A model generated the notes under the pieces. That model was not told where the DNA came from and made no database searches. It saw only the letters and a program-made list of their open reading frames with translations. Of a DNA stretch of 64,000 nucleotides, positions 33,895-43,899 are shown in pieces. Numbering within the stretch: the first letter of the stretch is position 1; each line of letters starts with the position of its first letter. The DNA is from Pseudomonas sp. GV071 (lineage in GTDB: Bacteria; Pseudomonadota; Gammaproteobacteria; Pseudomonadales; Pseudomonadaceae). The DNA lies in NCBI RefSeq assembly GCF_003050835.1, contig NZ_QAOJ01000005.1, positions 310,001 to 374,000 on the forward strand, written 5' to 3'. The translations under genes were made by a program, and so were the position numbers.

Positions 33895-35349
33895 TTATGC
33901 CGGACGATAAACGCGCACATTGGCATGCCCCTCGCTGAGCAAGTGGTGGGCATGCAGGCGGCTCATCACGCCTTTGTCGCAATACAAAAGGTACTGACGG
34001 GTGGGGTCCAGTTCCTTGTAGCGACTGTTGAGCGCGAAGAACGGCAAGGCTCTTACTTCAATGCCGTCCAACTCCAGCGGCAGATCTTCCTGAGCATCCG
34101 GGTGACGGATGTCCAGCACGATCTGCCCAGGCAAGGCTTCACTCAATTCCTCAACCTGGATGTCTTGGCTTAACTCGTCGATGACCCGGTCGATCGGCAC
34201 GGAACGGGCGCGCTCCAGCGCTCGCTCGAACACGCTCATATCGATCTGGGCTTCTTCATACACGACGCGGTCAGGCTTGGCGCGGGTGGTCGGGTTTACC
34301 GAAATCACACCGCAATATTCGGGCATGTGCTTGGCAAATTCGGCGGTACCGATGTGCTCAGCCATGTTGATGATGTCTTGTTTGTGGCTGGCGATCAGCG
34401 GGCGCATCACCAGCTTGTCGGTAGCGCGGTCGATCACCGATAGATTCGGCAGGGTCTGGCTGGACACCTGGGAGATCGCCTCGCCGGTGACCAGCGCATC
34501 GATGTCCAGGCCATCGGCCACACGGGTAGCGGCGCGCAGCATCATGCGTTTAAGCACCACGCCCATGTGCGCGTTGTCGACCTTGCCGAGAATTTCGCCG
34601 AGCACTTCTTCGAACGGCACACTGACGAACAGCACGCGGTGCGAGCTGCCGTACTGGCTCCACAGATAGTGAGCGACTTCCATCACCCCCAGCTCGTGGG
34701 CGCGGCCGCCGAGGTTGAAGAAACAGAAGTGACTGATCAGCCCGCGACGGATCATCTGGTACGCCGCCACGGTGGAGTCGAAACCACCGGACATCAGCAC
34801 CAGCGTCTGCTCGATAGCACCGAGCGGGTAGCCGCCCAGGCCTTCGTGCTGACTGTGGATGACATAGAGAAGCTGATTGCGGATTTCCATGCGCACCAGC
34901 AGCTCTGGCTCTTTCAGCGAGATGCCGGCGGCGCCGCATTGGCGACGCAATTGGCTGCCGACGTAACGCTCGACATCCATGGAGCTGAAGCTATGTTTGC
35001 CGGCACGCTTGCAGCGCACAGCGAATACTTTGCCGGCAAGCTGCTCGCCGAAGTGCGCTTTGCACTTCTCGACCATGTCGTCGAAGTCGCCCAGCGGGTA
35101 TTCGTTCACTTCGAGGAACTGGCCGATGCCCGGGATGCGGGTCAGGCGCTCTTTTATTTCCGTGAGAACTTTCGGCTCGGTCAGCTGGGTTTCAACGTCG
35201 ATGTTGTCCCACACGCCGTCCACCACGAGCTCTGGATCCAGGTCACGCATCACCGCGCGAATATTCTTCGCAAGCTGGCGGATGAAACGCGTGCGCACCG
35301 GCCGGCTTTTAATGGTGATCTCGGGGAAGACTTTAACGATAAGTTTCAT
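33895..35349 (-). CDS. thiI: tRNA 4-thiouridine synthase ThiI
   Basis: A 484-residue ThiI. It has a THUMP domain (about 60-165), a PP-loop ATPase ([14 protein letters not shown], about residues 180-193) and a C-terminal rhodanese domain with active Cys about 457 (LYCDKGVMS). It makes 4-thiouridine at tRNA position 8 and supplies sulfur for thiazole synthesis. The rhodanese domain indicates the complete, enterobacteria-like form. I used the ATG at 35349, which gives the usual N-terminus [11 protein letters not shown]. Confidence 0.95.
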   Translation of the reverse strand: MKLIVKVFPEITIKSRPVRTRFIRQLAKNIRAVMRDLDPELVVDGVWDNIDVETQLTEPKVLTEIKERLTRIPGIGQFLEVNEYPLGDFDDMVEKCKAHFGEQLAGKVFAVRCKRAGKHSFSSMDVERYVGSQLRRQCGAAGISLKEPELLVRMEIRNQLLYVIHSQHEGLGGYPLGAIEQTLVLMSGGFDSTVAAYQMIRRGLISHFCFFNLGGRAHELGVMEVAHYLWSQYGSSHRVLFVSVPFEEVLGEILGKVDNAHMGVVLKRMMLRAATRVADGLDIDALVTGEAISQVSSQTLPNLSVIDRATDKLVMRPLIASHKQDIINMAEHIGTAEFAKHMPEYCGVISVNPTTRAKPDRVVYEEAQIDMSVFERALERARSVPIDRVIDELSQDIQVEELSEALPGQIVLDIRHPDAQEDLPLELDGIEVRALPFFALNSRYKELDPTRQYLLYCDKGVMSRLHAHHLLSEGHANVRVYRPA

Positions 35350-35680
35350 GAAAACAGTGCGTGCGAGCCCGGCCAAAATTAAGGGGCGCGGATTATAGCG
35401 GAAATTGCTCAAGGTTTAACCAGGCAATGCATACAAAGATCGCGAGCGCACCAAAATGCATCACGCCATTTAGCCTGAGTGTCATTTTGGTGCACCGAGG
35501 CGCGCAAATCTTGAGCGCAGCCCCCGCAGCGCCTGCCTTTCGTGCATCAAACCCACTTCGGGGCACTGGCATGCAATTTGCTCCCTTGTGAGGCAGGTTG
35601 CCCTGGCGGACTATGCCGCCCGGCTTCACCGTTTTATTTGGGGCTAAAAAATCACAACGCCCCACCATCTGGAGGACACC
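35350..35680 (+). promoter_or_regulatory. glnA control region with sigma-54 promoter and two NtrC-like sites
   Basis: This 331-base gap also contains the thiI promoter. A sigma-54 element, TGGCATGCAATTTGCT at 35567-35582, has GG and GC separated by ten bases and predicts a start near 35593. Upstream at 35447-35463 and 35478-35494 are NtrC-like sites, each with one perfect half (CGCACC and GGTGCA) and one poor half. They lie about 100-145 bases before the predicted start, the usual enhancer distance. Confidence 0.75.
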
Positions 35681-37087
35681 ATGTCGAAGGCGCTTCAACT
35701 AATCAAAGAACACGACGTGAAGTGGGTTGACCTGCGCTTCACCGATACCAAAGGCAAGCAGCACCACGTGACCATGCCGGCCCGTGACGCCCTTGACGAC
35801 GAATTCTTCGAAGTCGGCAAGATGTTCGATGGCTCGTCCATCCATGGCTGGAAAGGCATCGAAGCCTCCGACATGATCCTGCTGCCAGTAGACAGCACTG
35901 CCGTTCTCGACCCGTTCACCGAAGAGCCGACCCTGATTCTGGTCTGCAACATCATCGAACCGTCGACCATGCAAGGCTACGACCGCGACCCGCGCTCCAT
36001 CGCTTCGCGTGCCGAGGAATACCTGAAGACCACCGGTATCGGTGACACCGTATTCGTAGGTCCGGAACCAGAATTCTTCATCTTCGACGAAGTGAAATTC
36101 AAATCCGACATCTCCGGCTCCATGTTCAAGATCTACTCCGAACAAGGCTCCTGGATGTCCGACGCTGACATCGAAACTGGCAACAAAGGCCACCGTCCGG
36201 GCGTTAAAGGTGGTTACTTCCCAGTTCCGCCGTGCGACCACGACCACGAAATCCGTACTGCCATGTGTAATGCCATGGAAGAGATGGGTCTGGTCATCGA
36301 AGTTCACCACCACGAAGTGGCGACTGCCGGCCAGAACGAAATCGGCGTGAAGTTCAACACCTTGGTTGCCAAGGCTGACGAAGTTCAGACCCTGAAATAC
36401 TGCGTACACAACGTGGCTGATGCCTACGGCAAAACCGCTACCTTCATGCCGAAGCCACTGTACGGCGACAACGGTTCGGGTATGCACGTTCACCTGTCGA
36501 TCGGCAAAGATGGCAAGAACACCTTCGCTGGCGAAGGCTATGCCGGCCTGTCCGATACCGCTCTGTACTTCATCGGCGGCATCATCAAGCACGGTAAGGC
36601 TCTGAACGGCTTCACCAACCCGTCGACCAACTCCTACAAGCGTCTGGTCCCAGGTTTCGAAGCTCCGGTAATGCTGGCCTACTCGGCTCGTAACCGTTCC
36701 GCGTCCATCCGTATCCCGTACGTTTCCAGCCCGAAAGCTCGCCGCATCGAAGCGCGCTTCCCGGATCCGGCTGCCAACCCGTACCTGGCCTTCGCAGCAC
36801 TGCTGATGGCTGGTCTGGACGGTATCCAGAACAAGATCCACCCTGGCGACGCAGCGGACAAGAACCTGTACGACCTGCCTCCAGAAGAAGGCAAGCTGAT
36901 CCCACAAGTGTGCGGCAGCCTGAAAGAAGCCCTGGAAGAACTGGACAAGGGCCGCGCGTTCTTGACCAAAGGCGGCGTGTTCAGCGACGACTTCATCGAT
37001 GCCTACATCGAGCTGAAGAGCGAAGAAGAAATCAAAGTGCGCACCTTCGTGCACCCTCTGGAATACGACCTGTACTACAGCGTTTAA
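35681..37087 (+). CDS. glnA: Glutamine synthetase type I
   Basis: A 468-residue GSI-beta glutamine synthetase that condenses ammonia with glutamate. The adenylylation site is Tyr397 in [10 protein letters not shown]. Catalytic segments [33 protein letters not shown] and NRSASIRIP are complete. The length is typical of the dodecameric enzyme. GGAGG is centred nine bases before the ATG. The sigma-54 promoter and nearby ntrBC indicate nitrogen-responsive control. Confidence 0.98.
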   Translation: MSKALQLIKEHDVKWVDLRFTDTKGKQHHVTMPARDALDDEFFEVGKMFDGSSIHGWKGIEASDMILLPVDSTAVLDPFTEEPTLILVCNIIEPSTMQGYDRDPRSIASRAEEYLKTTGIGDTVFVGPEPEFFIFDEVKFKSDISGSMFKIYSEQGSWMSDADIETGNKGHRPGVKGGYFPVPPCDHDHEIRTAMCNAMEEMGLVIEVHHHEVATAGQNEIGVKFNTLVAKADEVQTLKYCVHNVADAYGKTATFMPKPLYGDNGSGMHVHLSIGKDGKNTFAGEGYAGLSDTALYFIGGIIKHGKALNGFTNPSTNSYKRLVPGFEAPVMLAYSARNRSASIRIPYVSSPKARRIEARFPDPAANPYLAFAALLMAGLDGIQNKIHPGDAADKNLYDLPPEEGKLIPQVCGSLKEALEELDKGRAFLTKGGVFSDDFIDAYIELKSEEEIKVRTFVHPLEYDLYYSV

Positions 37088-37138
37088 GTACAGCGGCGTT
37101 AAGCCAGACACGCTCGCTTTCTTAGCGGCGTGATTGAG

Positions 37139-37164
37139 AAGGCCTCCCTAGGGAGGCCTTTTTT
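37139..37164 (+). terminator. Terminator of glnA
   Basis: An uninterrupted palindrome AAGGCCTCCCTAGGGAGGCCTT followed by T-run, 51 bases after the glnA stop. Confidence 0.92.
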
Positions 37165-37186
37165 ATTAGCGTGAAAAAGATCAAAA

Positions 37187-37253
37187 GCATCGCCGCTAAA
37201 GCCCCTCCCACAAGAATCGCAGTTTCTTGTGGGAGGGGCTTTAGCCGCGATTC
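37187..37253. repeat. REP-type inverted repeat
   Basis: Arms GCCGCTAAAGCCCCTCCCAC (left, from about 37191) and GTGGGAGGGGCTTTAGCCGC (right, to about 37249), with a short AT-rich loop. The left side is preceded by GATCAAAAGCATC as in the other copies. One C-C mismatch lies near the base. Confidence 0.78.
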
Positions 37254-37375
37254 CTGCAAACGACGATCCTCGCGGTTTTTTTTGATGTGACTAAGAACGC
37301 ACACAATGCCGTACAAACTTGCCAGCGCAGCGTTGCGGTGCAAGGCTAAGCACACACCCCACGGGACCTCTTGCC

Positions 37376-37933
37376 ATGCGCCTGATCGTTACCTGCCTAT
37401 TAGCGGCCCTGACCCTGCCAGCCAGCGCCGAGATCTACAAATACACCGATGCAAACGGCAACACCGTCTTTACCAACCAGCCGCCCCTAGGTACCAATGC
37501 CGAAGCGGTAAGCTTGCCGCCAGTGAATACGGTGAAATCTCCTCCGCCACCCACTATGCCCGGTAACGGCCAAGGCAATGCCGCCGCCACTCAGGTGTAT
37601 GAAGTACTGGAAATCGCCAACCTGCCAGACGCCGAAGCGCTACGCAGCAACGACGGCAACCTCACGATCGACGTACGCATCGAACCGCAACTGCGTATTG
37701 GCGACAGCCTCCAATTGCTGCTCGATGGCCAGCCCTATGGCGGCTTGACCAATAGCCAGCAATTCCCCCTGAGCAACATCGAACGCGGCGAACACAGCGT
37801 ATCGGTGCAGGCCTTCAGCGGTGATCGCTTGATCCAGCAGAGCCCAACTGTCACCTTCGCCATTCAACGCGTCAGCACCAACAGCCCGGCGCGCGTCACC
37901 CCGCCCAAACCGACCCCAAGGCCAGCCAACTAA
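37376..37933 (+). CDS. DUF4124 exported protein 1
   Basis: A 185-residue exported protein: signal peptide with likely cleavage after ASA (residue 19), then a DUF4124 domain (EIYKYTDANGNTVFTNQPP), a Pro-rich stretch and a beta-rich domain. The fold of the second part resembles an immunoglobulin-like module (DGQPYGGLTNSQQFPLSNIERG). The function is unknown. It is followed after three bases by a paralogue and lies between glnA and ntrBC, so nitrogen-related expression is possible. Confidence 0.85.
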   Translation: MRLIVTCLLAALTLPASAEIYKYTDANGNTVFTNQPPLGTNAEAVSLPPVNTVKSPPPPTMPGNGQGNAAATQVYEVLEIANLPDAEALRSNDGNLTIDVRIEPQLRIGDSLQLLLDGQPYGGLTNSQQFPLSNIERGEHSVSVQAFSGDRLIQQSPTVTFAIQRVSTNSPARVTPPKPTPRPAN

Positions 37934-37936
37934 AAC

Positions 37937-38557
37937 ATGCGATTCGCTCTGTTCTGCCTGCTGTTGCTGGGTCTGCCAGCCATGGCCGATGTGTACACCT
38001 ACATCGACAGTGAAGGTAACCGGGTCTTTACCGACCAACCCAGGGGCAATGCCAAAAAGGTGGAGATTGCCCCCACCAATGGCATGAACCAGAAAAATCC
38101 GGCCGCCGTGCGCGCCCCCGCCCCAGTGGCGCCGGCGGCCGAGTTACCGGCCTACGACTTGCTGCGCATTCTGGTGCCCGAACCGGATGCGACCATCCGC
38201 GAAGGCTCTTCCGGCGATCTGATCGTCACCCTGACCAGCGACCCGGTCTTGATGCCCGGCCACAGCTATCGCCTGCTGCTGGATGGCAAAGAAGCCGCCG
38301 CACTCAGCCGCAGCCCGGTATTCCCGCTGACCAACCTGGACCGTGGCACTCACCAATTGGCCGCGGAAATCGTCGATGCCACTGGCCGCATTATCGAGCG
38401 CACCCCGAGCCAACCGGTGCATATCGTGCGCACCTCGCTGGAGAGCAAGCGTCGGGCGAATCCGTGCAAGAAAGACGACTACGGCGTGCGCCCGGAATGC
38501 CCGATTGGTGATAAACCCGAAGAAGACGACGACATTTCAATTCTGCCTTTCTTCTAG
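37937..38557 (+). CDS. DUF4124 exported protein 2
   Basis: A 206-residue paralogue of the preceding gene product, with the same plan: signal peptide (cleavage after AMA), DUF4124 domain (DVYTYIDSEGNRVFTDQPRG), linker, and the second module with LLLDGKEAAALSRSPVFPLTNLDRG. The C-terminus adds a Cys-containing acidic tail (NPCKKDDYGVRPECP) that can form a disulfide. The tandem pair arose by duplication. There is no separate terminator before the ntrB control region. Confidence 0.86.
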   Translation: MRFALFCLLLLGLPAMADVYTYIDSEGNRVFTDQPRGNAKKVEIAPTNGMNQKNPAAVRAPAPVAPAAELPAYDLLRILVPEPDATIREGSSGDLIVTLTSDPVLMPGHSYRLLLDGKEAAALSRSPVFPLTNLDRGTHQLAAEIVDATGRIIERTPSQPVHIVRTSLESKRRANPCKKDDYGVRPECPIGDKPEEDDDISILPFF

Positions 38558-38570
38558 ACCTCACAGACAA

Positions 38571-38720
38571 GGCACCAATATGGTGCTTTGTAGCGCACCA
38601 AATTCTATGCTCTCCCTGTTTTGGTTCGTCGCCATCGGACAGCGGTGCAGAAAAACGACCCAATTTCACCGTTCGGACCCGGATCGCGCGTCTTTTCGGG
38701 GCTTTGGTTTGCTTTTTGCA
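38571..38720 (+). promoter_or_regulatory. ntrB control region: NtrC site and sigma-54 promoter
   Basis: A near-perfect NtrC site, GGCACCAATATGGTGCT (38571-38587), matches the inverted repeat GCACC-N5-GGTGC. A weaker CGCACC half-site follows at about 38594. At 38705-38720, TGGTTTGCTTTTTGCA has GG and GC separated by ten bases, a good sigma-54 core, with a predicted start near 38731, about 145 bases from the NtrC site and 19 bases before the ATG. Confidence 0.75.
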
Positions 38721-38749
38721 TTTTCAGTCCCATTCTCGGGATCCCATAG

Positions 38750-39835
38750 ATGACCATCAACGACGCACTGCACCGCCTGCTGTTGGACAACTTGACCACT
38801 GCGACTCTGCTGCTCAATGCCGAACTGCGCCTTGAGTACATGAACCCCGCCGCGGAGATGCTTCTGGCCGTCAGTGGCCAGCGCAGCCACGGCCAATTCA
38901 TCAGCGAATTGTTTACCGAGTCACCCGAAGCGCTGGCTTCGTTGCGTCAGGCTGTCGAAGAAGCCCACCCGTTCAATAAGCGCGAAGCGGTGCTGATTGC
39001 CCTGACCGGGCAAACGCTGACGGTGGACTATGCCGTCACCCCCATTCTCAACCGCGGCGCCACCCTGCTGCTGCTGGAGGTTCATCCGCGTGATCGCCTG
39101 CTGCGCATCACCAAGGAAGAAGCCCAGCTGTCCAAGCAGGAAACCACCAAGATGCTGGTGCGTGGCCTGGCCCATGAAATAAAGAACCCGCTAGGCGGCA
39201 TTCGCGGCGCAGCGCAACTACTGGCGCGCGAACTGCCGGACGAGAACCTCAAGGACTACACCAACGTCATCATCGAAGAGGCCGACCGCCTGCGTAACCT
39301 GGTCGACCGCATGCTCGGCTCGAACAAACTCCCGTCGCTGGCGATGACCAACGTGCACGAAGTGCTGGAGCGGGTCAGCAGTCTGGTAGAAGCAGAGAGC
39401 CAAGGCGGCATCACCCTGGTACGCGACTACGACCCCAGCATTCCGGACGTGATGATCGACCGCGAACAGATGATTCAGGCGGTGCTAAACATTGTGCGCA
39501 ATGCCATGCAGGCCATTGGCGGCCAGAACGAATTCCGCCAGGGCCGCATCATGCTGCGCACGCGCACTTTGCGGCAGTTCACCATCGCCCACACCCGGCA
39601 TCGCCTGGTGACCAAGGTGGAAATCATCGACAACGGCCCGGGCATTCCGGCTGAACTTCAAGAAACCATCTTCTATCCCATGGTCAGTGGTCGTCCGGAC
39701 GGTACCGGACTGGGCTTGGCTATCACCCAGAACATCATCAGTCAGCATCAGGGACTGATCGAATGCGAAAGCCACCCTGGCCACACCGTGTTTTCGATCT
39801 TCCTGCCGTTGGAACAAGGAGCTACTTCGTCATGA
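38750..39835 (+). CDS. ntrB: Nitrogen-sensing histidine kinase NtrB
   Basis: A 361-residue soluble PAS-histidine kinase. The PAS domain covers about residues 6-110. The phosphorylated His142 lies in RGLAHEIKNPLGG. The ATP-binding domain contains NIVRNAMQAI (N box), DNGPGIP and GTGLGLAIT. It phosphorylates or dephosphorylates NtrC under control of PII. It has no membrane segment, as expected for NtrB. The stop overlaps the ntrC ATG (ATGA). Confidence 0.96.
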   Translation: MTINDALHRLLLDNLTTATLLLNAELRLEYMNPAAEMLLAVSGQRSHGQFISELFTESPEALASLRQAVEEAHPFNKREAVLIALTGQTLTVDYAVTPILNRGATLLLLEVHPRDRLLRITKEEAQLSKQETTKMLVRGLAHEIKNPLGGIRGAAQLLARELPDENLKDYTNVIIEEADRLRNLVDRMLGSNKLPSLAMTNVHEVLERVSSLVEAESQGGITLVRDYDPSIPDVMIDREQMIQAVLNIVRNAMQAIGGQNEFRQGRIMLRTRTLRQFTIAHTRHRLVTKVEIIDNGPGIPAELQETIFYPMVSGRPDGTGLGLAITQNIISQHQGLIECESHPGHTVFSIFLPLEQGATSS

Positions 39836-41265
39836 GCCGCAGCGAAACCGTCTGGATTGTCGACGACGATCGTTCCATCCGCTGGGTTTTGGAAAAAGCC
39901 CTGCAGCAAGAAGGCATGACCACCACCAGCTTCGACAGTGCCGATGGCGTGCTCAGCCGCCTCAGCCGTCAGCAGCCGGACGTGATCATTTCCGACATCC
40001 GCATGCCCGGCGCCAGTGGCCTGGACTTGCTGGCGCGCATCCGCGAGCTGTACCCGCGCCTGCCGGTGATCATCATGACCGCCCATTCCGACCTGGAAAG
40101 CGCGGTGGCCTCCTACCAGGGCGGCGCCTTTGAATACCTGCCCAAGCCGTTTGACGTCGACGAAGCGGTGTCGCTGGTCAAACGCGCCTTCCAGCATGCT
40201 CAGGAACAACAAGGCCTGCATGTACCTGTGGAGCAGACCCGCACTCCGGAAATCATCGGCGAAGCGCCGGCGATGCAGGAAGTGTTTCGCGCCATCGGCC
40301 GTTTGAGCCACTCCAACATCACCGTGCTTATCAATGGTGAGTCGGGCACCGGTAAAGAGTTGGTTGCCCATGCCCTTCATCGGCACAGCCCGCGCGCGGC
40401 ATCCCCATTTATCGCGCTGAACATGGCGGCGATTCCGAAAGACTTGATGGAGTCCGAGCTGTTCGGCCACGAAAAAGGCGCGTTCACCGGCGCTGCCAAC
40501 CAGCGCCGCGGCCGCTTCGAACAAGCCGACGGCGGCACCCTGTTTCTCGACGAAATCGGCGATATGCCGGCGGACACTCAAACCCGCCTGCTGCGCGTGC
40601 TGGCCGATGGCGAGTTCTACCGTGTCGGAGGCCACACTCCGGTAAAGGTCGACGTGCGCATCATCGCCGCCACACACCAGAACCTGGAAAACCTGGTACA
40701 GGCCGGCAAGTTCCGTGAGGACTTGTTCCACCGCCTGAACGTTATACGCATTCACATTCCGCGCATGTCCGATCGCCGCGAAGATATCCCCACCCTCGCC
40801 CGCCACTTCCTCGCTCGCGCCGCTCAAGAGTTGGCCGTCGAGCCAAAGCTGCTGAAAACCGAGACTGAGGACTACCTGAAGAACCTGCCGTGGCCAGGCA
40901 ACGTGCGCCAGCTGGAAAACACCTGCCGCTGGATCACGGTGATGGCCTCCGGTCGCGAAGTGCATATCGACGACCTGCCCCCAGAATTGCTCACTCAGCC
41001 CCAAGACAGTGCTCCCGCGACCAATTGGGAGCAGGCTTTGCGCCAATGGGCGGATCAGGCACTCGCTCGTGGCCAGTCCAGTTTGCTGGATAGCGCGGTT
41101 CCGACCTTCGAACGGATCATGATTGAAACCGCCCTCAAGCACACCGCCGGCCGCCGTCGCGACGCCGCCGTGCTGCTAGGCTGGGGCCGTAACACCTTGA
41201 CTCGTAAGATAAAAGAGCTTGGCATGAAGATCGACGGCGGCGACGACGAGGAAGACGAAGGCTAA
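39832..41265 (+). CDS. ntrC: Nitrogen response regulator NtrC (sigma-54 activator)
   Basis: A 477-residue response regulator. The receiver has phosphoacceptor Asp55 (IISDIRMPG). The AAA+ domain carries Walker A GESGTGKE (169-176), the sigma-54 contact loop GAFTGA (216-221) and FLDEIGDMP. The C-terminal Fis-type HTH includes [20 protein letters not shown]. It activates glnA and, by the site at 38571, probably its own operon. The true ATG is at 39832; the open frame extends upstream into ntrB. Confidence 0.97.
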   Translation: MSRSETVWIVDDDRSIRWVLEKALQQEGMTTTSFDSADGVLSRLSRQQPDVIISDIRMPGASGLDLLARIRELYPRLPVIIMTAHSDLESAVASYQGGAFEYLPKPFDVDEAVSLVKRAFQHAQEQQGLHVPVEQTRTPEIIGEAPAMQEVFRAIGRLSHSNITVLINGESGTGKELVAHALHRHSPRAASPFIALNMAAIPKDLMESELFGHEKGAFTGAANQRRGRFEQADGGTLFLDEIGDMPADTQTRLLRVLADGEFYRVGGHTPVKVDVRIIAATHQNLENLVQAGKFREDLFHRLNVIRIHIPRMSDRREDIPTLARHFLARAAQELAVEPKLLKTETEDYLKNLPWPGNVRQLENTCRWITVMASGREVHIDDLPPELLTQPQDSAPATNWEQALRQWADQALARGQSSLLDSAVPTFERIMIETALKHTAGRRRDAAVLLGWGRNTLTRKIKELGMKIDGGDDEEDEG

Positions 41266-41284
41266 GCCAGCGCCTCTTCCCCCA

Positions 41285-41317
41285 ACAAAAAAGCGAGCCT
41301 AGAGCTCGCTTTTTTGT
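41285..41317 (+). terminator. Terminator of ntrBC
   Basis: Stem AAAAAAGCGAGC/GCTCGCTTTTTT with a five-base loop, 20 bases after the ntrC stop. Confidence 0.92.
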
Positions 41318-41436
41318 GCCCTGCAATAAAACTGGCACACCACCTGCATAGTGTTAAGTGTAGAAAAGAAACACCCCCAGTTTTCGGGGACCTTGGTACA
41401 GGCAGGCCGGGGATTCCCCTTTTTTATTCCGCGCTC

Positions 41437-41886
41437 CTATTCAGGAGCCAGGCTGATCACCAGCCGCCACCGTCCACCTTCCGCTGCGCCTTGCCACTCG
41501 GCACGCAGCGGGCGGGCCGCGACCAGATTCAGCAACAACCCACCCTTGCTGCGCAAAAGCCGCCAATTGACGTTTCTACCGTCCAATTGCAGCTGGCCCT
41601 GGCGCGAACTACCTTCCGCATCGAATCGCATCACCACCGCACCATGGACGTGCTCAGCGTGCACTTTTGGCTCAGCATCGAACCAGAGTTGCATACCATC
41701 GGCAGTTATCTGCATATCGTCCAACATCACCGGCTCGGGGTCCTGCAGGCGACCGATCATCATCCCCACCAGAAAGCCGAACAGCGCCAAAGACGCCACC
41801 ACGCGGAGCAATAATTTTGGCCGCGGATCCGGCGCTTCGAGGGTAAACTCCTCGACGCCCTCAAGTCGGAGTCGTGCATGTTTCAC
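41437..41886 (-). CDS. Hypothetical single-pass membrane protein
   Basis: A protein of about 149 residues, unknown function. One hydrophobic segment ([18 protein letters not shown]) follows a charged N-terminus, then a soluble domain with [20 protein letters not shown]. It is probably inner-membrane anchored with the domain in the periplasm. The start is uncertain. I use a GTG at 41886, which lies nine bases inside the divergent trmL gene; a GTG close to the membrane segment is an alternative. PAO1 has a similar hypothetical gene next to trmL, as I recall. Confidence 0.65.
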   Translation of the reverse strand: MKHARLRLEGVEEFTLEAPDPRPKLLLRVVASLALFGFLVGMMIGRLQDPEPVMLDDMQITADGMQLWFDAEPKVHAEHVHGAVVMRFDAEGSSRQGQLQLDGRNVNWRLLRSKGGLLLNLVAARPLRAEWQGAAEGGRWRLVISLAPE

Positions 41887-42339
41887 GTGATTCTGTTTCA
41901 ACCGGAAATCCCCCCCAATACCGGCAACATTATCAGGCTCTGCGCCAATAGCGGATGCAGTCTGCACCTGATCGAACCGATCGGCTTCGAGCTCGACGAC
42001 AAACGCTTGCGCCGTGCCGGCCTTGATTACCACGAATACGCCACCCTGACCCGCCACACTGATCTCGCCAGCTGCCTGGTGAGCCTTGGCCAACCACGCC
42101 TGTTTGCGTTCACCACCAAGGCGTCACGGCCCTTCCATGAAGCGACCTTCGCCAAGGGCGACGCGTTACTGTTTGGCCCGGAAAGCCGCGGTTTGCCTGC
42201 CGATGTGCTGGACGCCCTGCCCGCCGAACAACGGCTGCGCCTGCCGATGCGCCCAGGCTGTCGCAGCTTGAACCTGTCCAATACGGTAGCCGTTGCTGTG
42301 TATGAAGGCTGGCGTCAGCTTGGCTTCGCTTTGGAGTAG
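41878..42339 (+). CDS. trmL: tRNA (cytidine/uridine-2'-O-)-methyltransferase TrmL
   Basis: A 153-residue SPOUT-class methyltransferase that modifies the wobble base (position 34) of tRNA-Leu isoacceptors. Motif 1 is [16 protein letters not shown] near the start, motif 2 [11 protein letters not shown] near 100 and the knot motif 3 [20 protein letters not shown] near 120-139. The size is exact for TrmL. The CGGAG ribosome site lies six bases before the ATG. Confidence 0.95.
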   Translation: MFHVILFQPEIPPNTGNIIRLCANSGCSLHLIEPIGFELDDKRLRRAGLDYHEYATLTRHTDLASCLVSLGQPRLFAFTTKASRPFHEATFAKGDALLFGPESRGLPADVLDALPAEQRLRLPMRPGCRSLNLSNTVAVAVYEGWRQLGFALE

Positions 42340-42352
42340 TTCTGGCCCCAAT

Positions 42353-42381
42353 AAAAAAGGCGCCCCGAAGGGCGCCTTTTT
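42353..42381. terminator. Terminator between trmL and katA
   Basis: Stem AAAAAAGGCGCCC and GGGCGCCTTTTT with loop CGAA between convergent genes; works in both directions. Confidence 0.93.
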
Positions 42382-42393
42382 GTTGCTTAGCCG

Positions 42394-43842
42394 TTACTCC
42401 AGATTGAAACCCAGGGCCTTGGCAACGCCACGACCATAGGCCGCATCGGCCTGACTGAAATGAGCCAATTGGCGGCGCTGAACGTCTTCACTGACGCCCT
42501 GCATGGCACCGGCGATATTGCTGATCAGCAACACTTGTTGCTCAGCACTCATCAAGCGAAACAACGCACCGGCCTGGCTGTAGTAATCGCTGTCGGTGCG
42601 GTGATCGTAACGATCTGCTGCCCCCTCAAGCGCCAGGGCGGGCTCGCGGTACTGCGGCGCTTGTTTCGGCGCGTTGGCGTAGCTGTTCGGCTCATAGTGC
42701 GGCGCAGCGCCGCCGTTGCCGTCAAAGCGCATGGCACCGTCTCGCTGATAGTTCTGCACCGGTGATCTCGGTGCATTGACCGGCAACTGCTGGTGGTTAG
42801 TACCGATGCGGTGGCGCTGGGCGTCGGCATAGGCAAAAACCCGTCCCTGCAGCATTCGGTCCGGCGACAGACCTACACCTGGCACCACGTTGCTCGGGGC
42901 AAAGGCTGCTTGCTCCACCTCGGCGAAGTAGTTCAACGGGTTACGATTGAGCTCGATTACACCGACCTCGATCAACGGGAACTCCTTCTGCGACCAGGTC
43001 TTGGTCACGTCGAAGGGATTTTCCCGATGAGCCGCCGCCTGAGCCTCCGACATCACTTGAATGCACACCTTCCATTTCGGGAAGTCGCCACGCTCGATGG
43101 CACCAAAGAGATCGCGCTGGGCGTAATCCGGGTCGGTACCGGCAAGGTGTGCAGCCACAGTCGGCGAGAGGTTTTTAATGCCTTGCTCGCTCTTGTAGTG
43201 CCACTTCACCCAATGCCGCTCGCCGTCAGCGTTGATCAGGCTGAAGGTGTGGCTACCGAAGCCGTGCATAAACCGGTAGCCATCCGGAATGCCGCGATCA
43301 GAAAAGAGAATGGTGACCTGGTGCAGCGACTCCGGCGACAGCGACCAGAAGTCCCACATCATCTGCGGGCTTTTCAGATTGCTTTGCGGCAGGCGCTTTT
43401 GCGTATGAATGAAATCGGGGAATTTCAGCGGGTCGCGAATAAAGAACACGGGGGTGTTGTTGCCGACGATGTCCCAGTTGCCTTCTTCGGTATAGAACTT
43501 CACCGCAAACCCACGCGGGTCGCGCTCGGTGTCAGCTGAGCCGCGCTCGCCGCCTACGGTAGAGAAGCGCAGGAACATCGGGGTTTGCTTACCGACCGCC
43601 TCAAACAGCTTGGCGTGACTGTACGCCGTGATATCGCGAGTAACGGTGAAGGTGCCGTAGGCGCCTGAACCCTTGGCGTGCACGCGGCGTTCCGGGATCA
43701 CTTCGCGGTTGAAGTGGGCCAACTTCTCTACCAGGTGGAAGTCGTCTAACAGCAGCGGGCCACGCGGCCCAGCCGAACGGGAATTCTGATTGTCTGCAAC
43801 CGGCGCACCGCTTGCGGTCGTGAGGATTGGGGACTGGCTCAT
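42394..43842 (-). CDS. katA: Catalase, small-subunit (clade 3) type
   Basis: A 482-residue haem catalase that decomposes hydrogen peroxide. The distal His55 lies in [14 protein letters not shown], a conserved Asn in [11 protein letters not shown], and the haem-ligand Tyr in [14 protein letters not shown]. The size (about 480) fits the small-subunit NADPH-binding clade, not the large KatE type. Its placement beside rplQ matches katA in P. aeruginosa, which is why I use this symbol. No signal peptide is visible, so it is cytoplasmic. Confidence 0.92.
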   Translation of the reverse strand: MSQSPILTTASGAPVADNQNSRSAGPRGPLLLDDFHLVEKLAHFNREVIPERRVHAKGSGAYGTFTVTRDITAYSHAKLFEAVGKQTPMFLRFSTVGGERGSADTERDPRGFAVKFYTEEGNWDIVGNNTPVFFIRDPLKFPDFIHTQKRLPQSNLKSPQMMWDFWSLSPESLHQVTILFSDRGIPDGYRFMHGFGSHTFSLINADGERHWVKWHYKSEQGIKNLSPTVAAHLAGTDPDYAQRDLFGAIERGDFPKWKVCIQVMSEAQAAAHRENPFDVTKTWSQKEFPLIEVGVIELNRNPLNYFAEVEQAAFAPSNVVPGVGLSPDRMLQGRVFAYADAQRHRIGTNHQQLPVNAPRSPVQNYQRDGAMRFDGNGGAAPHYEPNSYANAPKQAPQYREPALALEGAADRYDHRTDSDYYSQAGALFRLMSAEQQVLLISNIAGAMQGVSEDVQRRQLAHFSQADAAYGRGVAKALGFNLE

Positions 43843-43899
43843 TTCACTCTCCTGGTCATATTCAACCGGTGTGGCCCGGCGTTGGTGGAGAGATTAAGG

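Noticed and set aside
35350..35680. Small protein gene in the thiI-glnA gap
   Set aside because: Short frames there have no ribosome site and overlap the NtrC and sigma-54 elements.
17182..37253. CRISPR array from recurring GATCAAAAGC units
   Set aside because: Copies lie kilobases apart in separate gaps and are palindromic; there are no regular spacers or cas genes.
42394..43842. Large-subunit catalase KatE or periplasmic KatB
   Set aside because: Length (482 residues) and absence of a signal peptide and C-terminal flavodoxin-like domain exclude these.
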